The translations under genes were made by a program, and so were the position numbers. From Volutella citrinella (Eukaryota > Ascomycota > Sordariomycetes > Hypocreales > Nectriaceae), in contig JAWZSP010000003.1 in assembly GCA_034401135.1 (NCBI GenBank), positions 4,526,001 to 4,590,000 on the forward strand: a stretch of 64,000 nucleotides of DNA. Direction: 5' to 3'. This document shows positions 32,638 to 43,528 of the stretch, one piece after another (position 1 is the stretch's first letter; each line of letters starts with the position of its first letter). Below the pieces are notes generated by a model that did no database searches, was not told the DNA's origin, and worked only from the letters and a program-made list of their open reading frames with translations.

Positions 32638-34302
32638 ATGGCGCCCCAAGTCATTCGCCTGCCCGACGGCCAGAACTTCACCGTCACCCCCGTCTTTGCT
32701 GGCCTCGGTTTCAAGAGCCACGAGCTCAACACTCACCCCAACGCCTTCCCCATCGGCTGGACCGTCGTACTAAACACCGAAGAGGGTCTCGACGATCGCG
32801 ACGACGAAGACGATGACCGCCACGGCCCCGAAAATGGCGAAGGTGTCGCGCTCGACTCGGATGCCGAAGCCTTGCGATCCAAGCGCAGCATTCATTCCTT
32901 CTCCAAGCCGACGCTCCAAGGAGACAATCTCTTCATTTCGTCCATTGCCAACCCTTCCAGCTCCGACTTCAAGCCGCCTGCGAGCCCCACCCGCCAGATT
33001 GCCATGATGCTCTGGATCACGCTGTACTGGTACTTCCACCAGCCCGAGCCCGAATCTTATACCCACCCCGAGGCCGCGAAAGCCACGCCTTTTGCCGGGA
33101 AGCCGCGCGGCGCGTGGAGGATCAATATCAAGTGCGACGGTGTCCTGCGCAGCCGAAACCTGATCCCCAAGCTCGAGCGCATGGGCCTCATTGCCTCCGC
33201 CGACACTGCGGTCGGCACTAGCATGGACGACAAGGGAGATTCTTGGGCCAACATGTTTGTGACCCGTCAAATGTTCTGGCAGCTGCCTGGCAGGCTGTTC
33301 CTCTTCTCGCTCCAACCCAACCGGACCTTGATGAGCTCGGTCCCAGGCTCGCCCATCGGCAGTAGACCTGGCTCTCCGATCCGCGGAGAGGCTGCGCAGG
33401 GCGTCTTCCGGAACTCTTACAACCACCACTCACCACACTCTTCGTATGGTCGGCTGGATGGTGACTTACCGGGCAGCCCTGCGCTGATGAATGTTACAAC
33501 GGTCCCTAGCTTCCCAATTAGCCCCTTCTACTCGACGTCGCATCTTCCGACGTACTACCCTCCCCCGCCCCTCCAATACGTCTTCACGAACAACATTCGC
33601 CACCCTCTGCGACCAAAGCCTCCCCGCATGGGCGAGGTCTTCTACTCGAGATTTGTTCCTAGCATTGGCCAATACTTGTCATTCAGAGTGGCATCCTCGT
33701 CGGATAGCCCAGTTCCCTACTTTGGTCCAGTGAGCCCTCAGCCCCAGGAAAATGGCCACCTGACAACAATGAGCGACACTGAGCTCTTGAAATCGTGGAT
33801 GGCAAAGCCTCGGGTGCACGAGTTTTGGGGCGACTTCACGCCGGATTTCTTGACCAATGCCCTCAAGCAGACTCATTCGTTCCCCGTCATTGGCCAGTGG
33901 GACGGAGTGCCCTTTGGGTATTTCGAGGTGTACTGGGTCAAGGAGGATATCCTGGGGAGATATCTGGGCGGCGACGCTAACGAGTGGGATCGCGGTCTGC
34001 ATGTTCTCATTGGCGAAGAGTGGGCGCGGGGGCGTGTTCCCATTTGGCTGTCGAGCCTGGTCCACTGGTGCTTGACTTCGGATTACCGGACGATGAATGT
34101 TTCCCTCGAACCCAGAGTGGACAATGCAAGGCAAGTTAATGTGCGCCTGTCGAAGGGAGGTCATGCTAACTATTATTCGGATAGATTCTTGCATCGACTG
34201 GAGTACTCGGGCTTCTCGCGAGAGCGCCAAATCTCGTTCCCTCACAAGCAGTCGTGGTATGTGCGCATGCGGCGAGAGGAGTGGGATGGGCCGGCGCTGT
34301 AA
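32638..34302 (+). CDS. Siderophore hydroxyornithine acyltransferase, SidF/SidL type
   Basis: GNAT-fold acyltransferase of the IucB/SidF/SidL group, which acylates N5-hydroxyornithine in hydroxamate siderophore assembly. Exons 32638-34130 and 34185-34302, exon sum 1,611 nt, 536 aa. N-terminal half: VIRLPDGQNFTVTPVFAG, PTRQIAMMLWITLYWYFHQP and AWRINIKCDG. The C-terminal acyltransferase half has SFPVIGQWDGVPFGYFEVYWVKED, DRGLHVLIGEE and LEPRVDNARFLHRLEYSGF. The single intron is 54 nt, uses a GC donor with a perfect GCAAGT, has a tgctaac branch site and is a multiple of three, so it could be missed as coding. No siderophore NRPS or ornithine hydroxylase gene lies nearby, so it is not in a visible cluster. 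SidF versus SidL cannot be decided. Confidence 0.88.
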   Translation: MAPQVIRLPDGQNFTVTPVFAGLGFKSHELNTHPNAFPIGWTVVLNTEEGLDDRDDEDDDRHGPENGEGVALDSDAEALRSKRSIHSFSKPTLQGDNLFISSIANPSSSDFKPPASPTRQIAMMLWITLYWYFHQPEPESYTHPEAAKATPFAGKPRGAWRINIKCDGVLRSRNLIPKLERMGLIASADTAVGTSMDDKGDSWANMFVTRQMFWQLPGRLFLFSLQPNRTLMSSVPGSPIGSRPGSPIRGEAAQGVFRNSYNHHSPHSSYGRLDGDLPGSPALMNVTTVPSFPISPFYSTSHLPTYYPPPPLQYVFTNNIRHPLRPKPPRMGEVFYSRFVPSIGQYLSFRVASSSDSPVPYFGPVSPQPQENGHLTTMSDTELLKSWMAKPRVHEFWGDFTPDFLTNALKQTHSFPVIGQWDGVPFGYFEVYWVKEDILGRYLGGDANEWDRGLHVLIGEEWARGRVPIWLSSLVHWCLTSDYRTMNVSLEPRVDNARQVNVRLSKGGHANYYSDRFLHRLEYSGFSRERQISFPHKQSWYVRMRREEWDGPAL

Positions 34303-34561
34303 AGACCTGAATCAAAGCCGACACTGGATTGGATATTGGGCATGTTTATTTTGTTTATCGCATTTACCCCTAAAAAAACAGACACTGGACTAGAGCCGGA
34401 TGGCCGCCTGGATGGCAGCGTTGGGATGACCGTTATGACTAGATGGATCTCAGGGATCACATATATGCTCGACGCGCAAAGAGTTGAGGAAGAGATCAGA
34501 TGTTGGAATTATGATATTATTGCATTTTATACATCAAGTCGTATATGGCCGCACTTTCATC

Positions 34562-37388
34562 TCATTTGGCCTCATCTCGCTTCGTAGTTTCTACAAAACC
34601 ACCTTCAGGGTTGATCCCTGCGTATCCATTTAGAGATAAATCGTCATAATTCTCGACCAGGTTCTGGAGGGTGGACAGGTGGGCGTCCTCGTTGACCTTG
34701 ACAATGGTCATGGGGAAGTCGGAGCGCGCGTACTGGCGCAGCAGCGGCTGGTCGGGCTGGTCTATTTTCCAGTTGGTGTACGTCTCGAGCGCCGTCACGT
34801 CGTCGGACGTCATGGTGTTCTGCAGCAGCCGGCAGATGATTGTGGCGACATAGAGCTGCTTGCCCTGGTCGTGCAGACCCTTTACGCAGAGGATGAGCGT
34901 CGACCGGAGCGACCGCAGCTCCTCGCTGTTGGCCGGCCCCGCACGCAGCTTGACCATGCGCTCCACGGTGACGTTTGCGACGAGCGACAGGAACAGGATG
35001 AGCATGCCGTCGCACGACTCGAATCCGTGGCGGAGGTAGTAGAGCCGTAGCACCGTCTCCAGGCACGTTAGGGCGTATGTGACGTCCCAGGGGTGGAGAC
35101 CGTCGACGAGCGCTACCTTCTCCCCCGAGCTCCTCGAGCCCAAGAAAAAGGACTTGACGTGGGCGTCTGTCTGCATCTGCGACACCCTGAAGCGCAGAAG
35201 CCCATACTCCATGCTATGCGACGTTAGAATTGGTCCTTGACAAGGCGCGCGAGGTAGAGGGGATACATACTGCATTGTCAGCTGGCTCGGCAGCACCGAG
35301 TTGACAGCCGATACGGGATCGGGGAGGTTCTTGATCCACGCATCTAGTCGGCGCTGGATCTCGACAGTTTCCTGGGTCGATAATGTCCTGGGCACGGTGC
35401 CGTCGCTGAAGATTGCACATGCGAGGTCGTTTGCGATGAGGCGCAGCTCGCATATTGATTTGAAGACATGGCCGTGGTGCGTCGACGATACGGTTCCATC
35501 TGAGGGATACTTCATCAAGATCTCTCCGTACCAGGCCGGGTTTGTTTCGGGATCGGGGAGGGGCGCTGCGGGCGGCTGGTTCATCAATGGAGCCCTAAAA
35601 TAATGCAGGCCGCTGATACTGGTCTGGGGTGTAAGCACTTCGATCCAATCACTAGTGGAATGCAAAACACATACGTCTGCCATCGGAAAAGACACCATGC
35701 GGTGAAGCTCCTTGCCACCGCAGTCTTCTCGTCTCTCGCAACGGTGTCCGGTTGGAAAAGGCGCATGTCTTTGGCCATGGCGACGGCCTGTGTCAAGTAC
35801 GACATGCCGACCTGGTCCATGCCGTTGTAGCTGTAGATGACATGAAGCAGCATGGCGGCCTGCAGCGTGGTGAGCTTGCTTCTCCCCACTTCCATCTCCC
35901 ACAGGCGCTTGGCTTCGGCGAGGAACTTGTATCCGAGAGTTTCGGGCTGCCAAAAACGGGCGCGGTTGGGGAGTCTTCGGCAGGCGTGCTAGAAAAGTCA
36001 GGTTAGATATTCGACGTCGGGCACGTCGTTGAGAGGGGGAGGGGGCTAGGGATCGCTGGATCGCCGTCAACCTACTGATGCTGCAGCTAAAACTGTATTG
36101 ACCAGCAGAGGTGAACACAGCCGATTGTCGCCATCTCTAATGGCTTCTGTGAAGATGTCTTTGTGAAAGGTGGGGAAGGTAAGGAAGTCGCCTAGGAGGT
36201 ATGCGCCGAGCATGTCGCGCATCAAGCTGTCGTCCGAGGCCACTAGTGTCCAGTTGGAGATGACCAGATTCGATATTCCGGGGTCTACGGCCTCTGCTGC
36301 ATGGCAGGGGACGGTATACATGGCCTGGTTGCGTGGCACAATGTCGAGCGACATGTCACTGGCCTGGCGATTCGCACTACTCGGGGACGAGATGGTTGCT
36401 TGGTAAATGATTGAGCCTAGATAAGGGTTTCCCGGCACGACCAGGCCAACGGGCATGGCTGATATGTATGGGAATTCGTAGATGATTCGCGAATCTGGTT
36501 TCGTATGGAGTTGCAAGAGGAGGTCGCCGTCTGTGATTTGACGGACGAGGCTGGCGACATCTGCGCCGCTGCGGAGGCGCTGGATAATTGCGACGGACTC
36601 GCGCTCCGAGACGGTCTTGAGGATCTGGACAAGCTGCTCATACACATTGCTCCTCTCCTGCATCTCCTCATACTTGCGCTTCAGGGCCCGGGACTTGGCG
36701 TCGGCCGAGTCTGGAGGGGGCTGGTACAGGCATTCGACGCCCTTTCTCACGCAGAGCCTGCATCTGGGCTGCTCGCCGGTGCACTGTGCAAAGGACGGGC
36801 CGTCAGCGACACGGTTCCAAGATTTGGGGTCCGGGGGGGTGAGATGGATGGGACGGGATCAGCACGCAGCCAGTACCAACCAACCCAGCAGGCTGGTAAG
36901 GCCTGGCAAATCGGGAAGGTTTTGTTTGGCGGCCTCGGCCTCGCCACACCACCCGCCATGCCGAGGCGAGGGCGGCTGCGTGAGGGAGGGTGCGCGCCAG
37001 CTGGCTGGGCGGCCGGGCGCATTCTGGTGTAGCTTGTTGGTTGCCAACCTACCTTCGTCTTGCGCCTGCGACAAGCGTCACAAGCGACCTTGACGCTGCT
37101 GAAGCGCGGGGGAAGCTTGAGGACGGACGCCGCCTTTCGCGGGGGCCCTGCGGCGGGCGGATCGAGGCTCGGATTCGGGAGGATTTGGCGCAGATTGATG
37201 GGTAGCGCCGCGGGAGGAAGTCCAGTCGTTATAGCTCCCGCTCCCGCTCCCGCTCCGGGTCCAGTCGCGGTTCCTGGAGCGATGGCGGCGGCAGCGTCAG
37301 TCGTGACAGGCGTAGCAGCAGCAGTGGCAGCGGCAGCGGCCATGGCGCGGTTCGAGGGGGCGGCTCCCGACGGCCGCTGACAGGACAT
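34562..37388 (-). CDS. Zn2Cys6 transcription factor, 777 aa
   Basis: Exons 37053-37388, 36076-36783, 35675-35988, 35271-35594, 34562-35213; introns 269, 87, 80 and 57 nt; exon sum 2,334 nt. An Ala/Gly/Pro-rich head of about 95 residues, partly coded by a CCCGCT repeat, precedes the zinc cluster C103, C106, C113, C120, C123, C130 (spacing 2-6-6-2-6). The unusually long first intron falls exactly between the third-Cys codon and its preceding Lys. A coiled coil (KSRALKRKYEEMQERSNVYEQL) and the fungal-specific factor domain follow (FPTFHKDIFTEAI, ACRRLPNRARFW, FTAWCLFRWQT). This fits the xylanase-regulator-like fungal_trans group in general terms. No obvious target gene next to it. It lies tail to tail with the acyltransferase gene. 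Confidence 0.88.
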
Positions 37389-39310
37389 GGAGGTGCCAGC
37401 GACGGAGGGGTGAGGCCTGAGGCCTGAGCGGCTTCACCAGACGCCAGGCTGGCGAGGCTGGGCTGGGCTGGGCGGTCGGTGGTGCTTCTGTTTCTTGTTG
37501 CGGTGCTTCACCAGAGGGGAAGTGGCGACGAGGGCCGTCGGCGACGCACGCCGAGGATTGGGAGCCAATGAGGGCGAGTCATTGGCCGGTAGCTGACAAG
37601 CAGCTGGAATGGCGTGGTTGCGAGTCGTTCGTTTCCCGTTTGTTTGTGGTTGTTTGGAGGTTTGGCCGCTCTGCCCCAACCCAAGGCTTCGGTTCGGCGA
37701 TTCCACGTGACTGACTGGACCTGGGATGGGATTATGGATGGATCCCGGCTAGAGCCTGGACCTGGGCGCCATGGACGGTCCAGGATGGATGGGGATGTGG
37801 ATGGAGGAGGAGCGAGTTGCGCGCCCCCGTCTGCGCCTTTCGGTGGTGTAGCGCGTGGGCGAGTGGGCGGACGAGAGCTTATTACCTTGGCTTGGGCAGG
37901 ACCCTGGTCTGCGCCTGGGATTTTGCTGGTACCAGCCTTCGACTCGACGACTTTTGTGACGAGAACAAGGCCCAGCAAGGGAATCAATGACCAACATTGA
38001 TGAAGAACTAGACCTACCGCATTAGGTTACAATTTTCTCGGCGCTCCGTCCTAAATCGCGGTGGTTGTGGTCAGACGACGAGAAGTCGGGGGGGATCGTG
38101 AAGGCGGGCGGGCGGGCGCTACCAGGTGATTACAGCGCGGTGTCTATGAGCGGCGCCGACTGGTGCGGGCGCGAACTCGAACCGCGGGCGTAACCAAGGC
38201 GAGTAAGGCTGGTTCGCCATGGCCTTTCCACCTCAGGCTTCCCTTCCCATCAGGGTCTCCCCCTCCGACCAGTCGCCAAAGTCTAGCACGGTCGACGACT
38301 TTGGGCTGCATGCCGTGCAGTTCGGGGAAGCGAAAACAGAAAAAACAGCGGGCCGAAGCCGCTCCATGCCATGCGCAGCTCCCGTTAAAGAGGGTTCGGG
38401 ATGAAGCTCCTCGCCGGCTGGTTGGTCCGTTGGTTCTGTTGGTTGGCACCCGTACGGACATATTTTGTGCCGCCCGCATCTGCATTGCCCGCAGCCCACC
38501 CGCCTCAGTGGAGTTGCGCCGCGGTTGGAGTTTTCGGGTGGGTGCTAAGGCCATCATGCCAGCGGCCCGGCCGGCAGCCTCCGCTTGGACGCACTGGCTT
38601 GAACCCTTGCTGCGTGGCGCCCCCGTCAACCCAGGGTGTTGTCACCCCCTCCACAGCTCAATGGTGGTTCTTGACATTGGTTCTTGACATGCTCGAGACG
38701 TGTGACATGCATGTGCTTTTTTTCTTCTTCTTTGTTTTGACAATTCCCTGTCGAAGAAGATAAATTAACTCACTCACCCTGCAGACGGGCCAAATGCTCT
38801 TCTTCCACTGGTCGAGATCCGCACTTGGCCCTGCTGGGTTACAGTACATAGTACGTCCCCCACCGTCCTCGGCCCCCCCCGCAGTAATGTTATTTGTCGC
38901 TGCAACGTGCCTAAGAAAGATCCTTGCTAGAATCACAAATGAAAAAGTCAGGGTGGGATTAGACCGAGGAGAATCCCGGTAAGATTGCTCACCTACTGAA
39001 GAGGGTTGGCCGGGTAAGAGAATGCACTATTTTAGTAGCAATATCACCGTGATTCAATCCCCAACAAATGAGTGACTAACGGAGGGCGAACTCATTGACT
39101 TCAAGCGCCATTAATATGGGTTGCACAATGCCCATCACGCTCTTATAAAATAGGAAAGGGCAGATTAAATAGTCACTCAAATAGGTTGCTCCCACAGTGT
39201 CAAAAGATGCGTAGACTGCACTACCTGTATCACATGCATGGGATATATCAGTAGCGGCGAATAGGACGAGCCGCATCCAAGGGTGGCACGACCCTCCAAC
39301 ACTCATTACA
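37389..39310. other. Long gene-free stretch
   Basis: 1,922 bases of GC-rich then AT-rich DNA upstream of the Zn2Cys6 gene and downstream of the exchanger gene. The open frames here are composition shadows with no conserved blocks; no tRNA or repeat supported. Confidence 0.4.
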
Positions 39311-40934
39311 TCACTCGCCAAGCTTCTGGTTCAAGAGCTGCTGTAGCTGCTTTAGCGTGTCTGCAGTCATTGGCACGTTGACAACCTGAGCGCCTTCCAG
39401 CCCATTGGAGGTGGCCACATCAGGGTTGGGATAATACCAGCAGGCAATTGCGATGATGACGTAGATGACCTGCCAAAAGTCAGATACTGTGGTGGAAAAT
39501 GCTCAATGGAAGCGGGATGAGAAGAAAAGAAGCCGTTCATACCACGAGAAGAGCACCCTCAAGCCAGTTGGACTCTCCGTCTCGCAGAAAGTTGCCCACC
39601 ACTAAGATGGAGAGGACGAGCAGCGCAACCATGAAGATCTCAAAGTTGAGGTCCATGGGCTTGCCCAGAGCCCATCCGATGAGCACCACCAGCGGGCCGT
39701 TGAAGAGAGCTGTTTGGATGGATGGGCCGAGACAATGATAGAGGGCCACGTTGATTACCCCATCTGTTTGGTGCATTTAGTTTCCGCATTTAGCTCTTGA
39801 GTCGTTTCATCTGGAGCAGAACTTACCCCAGGCCTCGTCAATGGCCGTCAGGTGCTCGGCTGCCTTCTCCACCAAGGGCAGCAGGATCAATCCGAGGAAT
39901 TGGTCTGGGACACCGGCATCTACAACGTGTTCAATGCCCTCAACAAGAAAGACGAGAAGCAGAGTCACAAGCACAAGAGAAATGGTCAAGGCAATCACAG
40001 TCTCGGTCATGGTAAACTTGGGTTTCTCCATGTCCGCCTCTCGGTCAGTATCACGGTGCTCGTCCATCTCGATAACCTCATCAAAGATGCTGTGCTGGCT
40101 GCTGGCCTGATACCAGATGTAGAAGAAGAAGGCAACGATCAGGGCGATGGAGGTGGCCTGGCTGATGCTCAAAACATCGGCCTGCAGGAGCCTCTCGGTG
40201 AGGCTCCCTGGCGGCACGGGCAGGCCTGGGATCTCGGGAACCGTCTCCGACTTGAGCGCCGAGTAAAACGCGCTGGGGATCAAGAGGCCAAATGCAGCAA
40301 CGAGGAGCAGGCCGGTGCCGACCTCGGAAACAATGGCGTGGAACTTTTGGCGGGCCTGGCGCAGGCCCCCGAAGAAGAAGCACAAGCCGAGGCAAAGCAG
40401 CAGGTTGGTCAGGATGCTCCCGAGGATGGCAGCCTGGATGATGGGTATCAGGTTGCCCTCCTCGCCGTTGTGTTCCGATTCGTCGGATCTGTGCTTCACG
40501 ATGAGGATGGTGAACAGGATGATTTCGACAATGGACCCAAATGTGGTCTCGATGAGGATGCCAGCCACCTTGGGCATCTTGCGGGCAAACTCCTGCCCGG
40601 CGAAGCCAAGCAGGTTCGCCGTGGGGATGACGGCGACGTAGGCCGTGACGAACTTCCAAATGTGGAGGCCGGACACGAAGTGCAGGACGATGGCGACGGG
40701 GACGACGGGCCACAGCAGGTTCACCAGCATAGACGCCTTGCATGAGCTGCGCCAGAGCACCTTGAAGAAGTACCCTGGGTGGAAGCCTCGCCGACCGCTC
40801 TCACCCTCATGGGCGACGTGGTTGGTTATGCCGTGGTCGTGGTCCGAGGTGGGCAGCAGCGGCGACGACTCGTCGCCGTTCACGATGCGGTTGCTGGAGG
40901 CCATCGTGAACGGGCTACTCTGGCTATTAGACAT
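39311..40934 (-). CDS. Ca2+/H+ exchanger, CAX (VCX1-like) family
   Basis: Vacuolar cation/proton antiporter that loads Ca2+ into the vacuole. Exons 39827-40934, 39543-39763 and 39311-39469; introns 63 and 73 nt; exon sum 1,488 nt, 495 aa. The N-terminal tail of about 70 residues may be autoinhibitory, as in other CAX proteins. Eleven hydrophobic segments are expected. The two alpha repeats keep their acidic residues: GILIETTFGSIVEIILFTIL in the first and LVEKAAEHLTAIDEAWDGVI in the second. An acidic loop (EVIEMDEHRDTDREADMEK) separates the halves. Intact. An antisense open frame of 297 codons is a shadow. Confidence 0.92.
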
Positions 40935-41410
40935 GGGAATAGGGTGTTTTGGCCGCTTTAGTCTGGAAATGCGTTGATGGATGGCTTGGGGAGTGGATGT
41001 GTCTGGGACACCGTGAGGGGGTTGGGAGGGGTTGGAGTCGGCTCGCGTTACACAGTGGCGTCGGATTGGATTGGTCTGGACCTATGCAGATCTCACAAGT
41101 CCAACCGAATATGTGGTGGACGGTGTCGGAACACAAAATATAGTATGCATCACCACGGTTCTGCGACAGAATGCATCAATATGGCAACGCTTGGTGTTCA
41201 AGTTCGGTCGTCGAAATATATTGGCGTTTGATTGATTCCATTCACGCTACAGTATAGTCAACACTCATATTAGTGATTGGAAAAGAAGTCAAATTAAACA
41301 CTGGCTGACTCGGTGTCAAATTTAATACAAATCGGTCGGTTACAGTTTTCCCGTATTTTTTACACATGTCGAGCGTCCGTGAATTCATCATGACATTAAG
41401 GGACTGCTAG
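40935..41410. other. Intergenic region
   Basis: 476 bases: exchanger 5' flank and AT-rich 3' flank of the reductase gene. Nothing else supported. Confidence 0.4.
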
Positions 41411-42316
41411 TTAAGCCGGCTGGAGCTGCCGCTTGATGTAGCCAACAATGTCTTTGTTAGTCTTGCCCTTGACACCCAGCAGCTCGTTGTCTGTCTTGGT
41501 GTACTTGGTGTAGCCCTCGACACTGAAGGTTGCGCGGGCGAGGAAAGGAATGAAGGTGTCCATGTTGTAGTCGCCCGCTGCCAGTTTCTTGTGAGAGGCG
41601 GCAACCTGCTCGGCGATGCTGACGGGGACGGGGACCCAAGTCTTGTCCGGGGCAACAGTCTTAGCCAAGGCTAAAAACTTGTTCTGCGTGGAGACGAAGT
41701 CGTGGATGAAGACGCCTCGGTTCTTTGTCTCCTCAGGATGGTTTAGGATTCCCACGACCGCGTCACCAACGCTGTCATATGCGGTGCAGCTGAATTCGAT
41801 ATCGCCTCCGTCCCAGATGGGCGTCTTTCCGTCAGCGGCATCTAGGATGAACTTATACTGGAGCCCCCAGTCAAGGAAGCATCCATTATAAACAAAGGTA
41901 TATGAGATGGACGTGGTCTTGGCCTTTTCGACGCACAGGTCATGGATCTTGACCTTGTCAGCGAAGACGGGAAGGCTGCGCACATCGGGGATGTCTAGAT
42001 CGGGCCCGAATTCTGAGGGAATGAATCGCTGCACTCCAGCTGCAATGGCTGCATCAAGGAGCTTGGCCTGGCCGGCAAGCTGTTCAGCTCCTAAAGCAGA
42101 GACGAGGGCATCCTGGCCCTTGAGAGCGGCAGTAAGGGCATCGACCGAGGTGTAGTCCACATCAACAACATCGACGCCTTTTGGGAAGACGGCTTTGGAT
42201 CCGATTCGCCGAAGGACCCGCACCTTGAACTTTCCATAGTCCACAATCTTCTGGAAGATAACGGAGCCGAGGGAGCCAGAAGCACCAGCGAAGGCGATGT
42301 TCTGTAGAGGGGACAT
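41411..42316 (-). CDS. NmrA/isoflavone-reductase-like NAD(P)-binding protein
   Basis: Atypical short-chain dehydrogenase of the NmrA/PCBER type, 301 aa, single exon, cytosolic. The glycine motif FAGASGSLGS sits at residues 9-18 after the first beta strand, followed by VRVLRR, which fits NADP binding. Other family marks are LVSALGAEQLAGQAKLLDAAIAAGV, RFIPSEFGPD and YTFVYNGCFLDWGL, and a TYDSVGD-like block in the second half. Members reduce small aromatic or polyketide substrates or act as redox sensors. No cluster partners are seen, so the substrate is unknown. Confidence 0.88.
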   Translation of the reverse strand: MSPLQNIAFAGASGSLGSVIFQKIVDYGKFKVRVLRRIGSKAVFPKGVDVVDVDYTSVDALTAALKGQDALVSALGAEQLAGQAKLLDAAIAAGVQRFIPSEFGPDLDIPDVRSLPVFADKVKIHDLCVEKAKTTSISYTFVYNGCFLDWGLQYKFILDAADGKTPIWDGGDIEFSCTAYDSVGDAVVGILNHPEETKNRGVFIHDFVSTQNKFLALAKTVAPDKTWVPVPVSIAEQVAASHKKLAAGDYNMDTFIPFLARATFSVEGYTKYTKTDNELLGVKGKTNKDIVGYIKRQLQPA

Positions 42317-43528
42317 GTTGGTGTGGGTAGTTGAGATGAAATTTAACTACTTCTGTGGGAATATTTGAATTGAAACGAAGTTATTGCTCATTGGAAAATG
42401 GATATCACGGCAAAGGTCTTGTTATTGTTTGACACTGCGATTAAATATTGAGTGATGTAAACCTATTCTTGCTTGTGTTGGCGTATATGACAGCTACATA
42501 TTCGAGGGACATCCGCGGTATCCGAGTCTTTATATGTCACGGTAGTCGAATGAAATATCGCAAGGCAGCAACCAGACGACGAATCTCAGTGGCGTTATAG
42601 ATCGAAGCTATTCGCATCTTAAATGTATATCGAGGGGGATCGGCGATATGTGGGATGCCAAACGGGCGGGGCTGCCGAGTGGGATAGATTTGTGCGACGA
42701 GATGACCCGATACGGCTAGACGACTTGGCCAATTAGGGTGCTTACATATGGGCTCCATCCCACCGCCTCGCATATCCCACTCAGCGACCGACATCTCCGG
42801 CCATCCCACATATCCCACCCTTGCACCTCCCAAGAGTACTTGCACGCTCGCCAGGTATACTGGGACGCTTCTCGCCGACACGCGTCTGTACGATCGAGAG
42901 ACAGAAGAGACGACGCCACAAATCGACGGCACGAGACCGAAATCTGCTCTTGTGTAGAGTGAAAGGCGTGAAACGAGAAAAGGCTAGACAGGGCGTGAAT
43001 TTCTTGCTGGGCCGCAACTGACTCGAGCCGTGCGCTGACTGACTTCACCTTCGGTTTTTCGTACTCCTCGGGCGACGGAGACATCGCATATCCCACACGG
43101 CGGCCGGCGAACTCAGCGACAGGTCGCATCGCAGCATCGCACGTTTTTATTCCTTCCCGCTACTGGTTGGAGCCAGGCCCTGACGCTACCAAGAACGGTG
43201 ACGAACCAAGCAAGCAGGCGCACAAGTGACACCACCAGGGTCGGTGATAGTACGGCACGGTGACTGCACAATCCCATCCCACCCGGCTGCTCAAGGCGAC
43301 CCGGGTGGATCGCAAGCTGGCAACCAGGTAGGTTGGCTTTCGCGCTGCAGCACGTAGCGCAATCACCTCAGCAGCATCCCGTCTCGTCCCATTGTGTCCC
43401 GCCGTCTCGGAGCCGTCCCATCCCATCCCATCCCATCCCACACGCGGCCGCAGAGACGCCGACGACGGCCAGAGTGGGATGAAGACATCTTGCTGATCCA
43501 TCGGACGCTAACATCTGTCACCTCCAGC
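42317..43528. promoter_or_regulatory. Intergenic region dense in ATCCCA motifs
   Basis: 1,212 bases between divergent genes without coding signal. ATCCCA or its complement occurs many times: near 42645, 42680, 42757, 42773, 42802, 42810, 43089, 43272, 43277 and 43475, and as a TCCCA tandem at 43416-43440. It lies upstream of a regulator with two C2H2 fingers. A binding role is inferred only. Confidence 0.35.
43416..43440 (+). repeat. TCCCA pentanucleotide, five units
   Basis: Five exact TCCCA units ending 88 bases before the ATG at 43529. Short tandem repeat in the 5' flank or leader. Confidence 0.85.

Noticed and set aside
32638..34302. Siderophore biosynthetic cluster
   Set aside because: Only the acyltransferase is present; no NRPS, ornithine monooxygenase or siderophore transporter is seen nearby.
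38140..38230. tRNA-like TTCGAG loop on the minus strand
   Set aside because: A T-arm-like stem can be drawn but no matching acceptor stem or A-box was found.
39852..40745. 297-codon plus-strand open frame
   Set aside because: Antisense of the Ca2+/H+ exchanger, which has all its family motifs.
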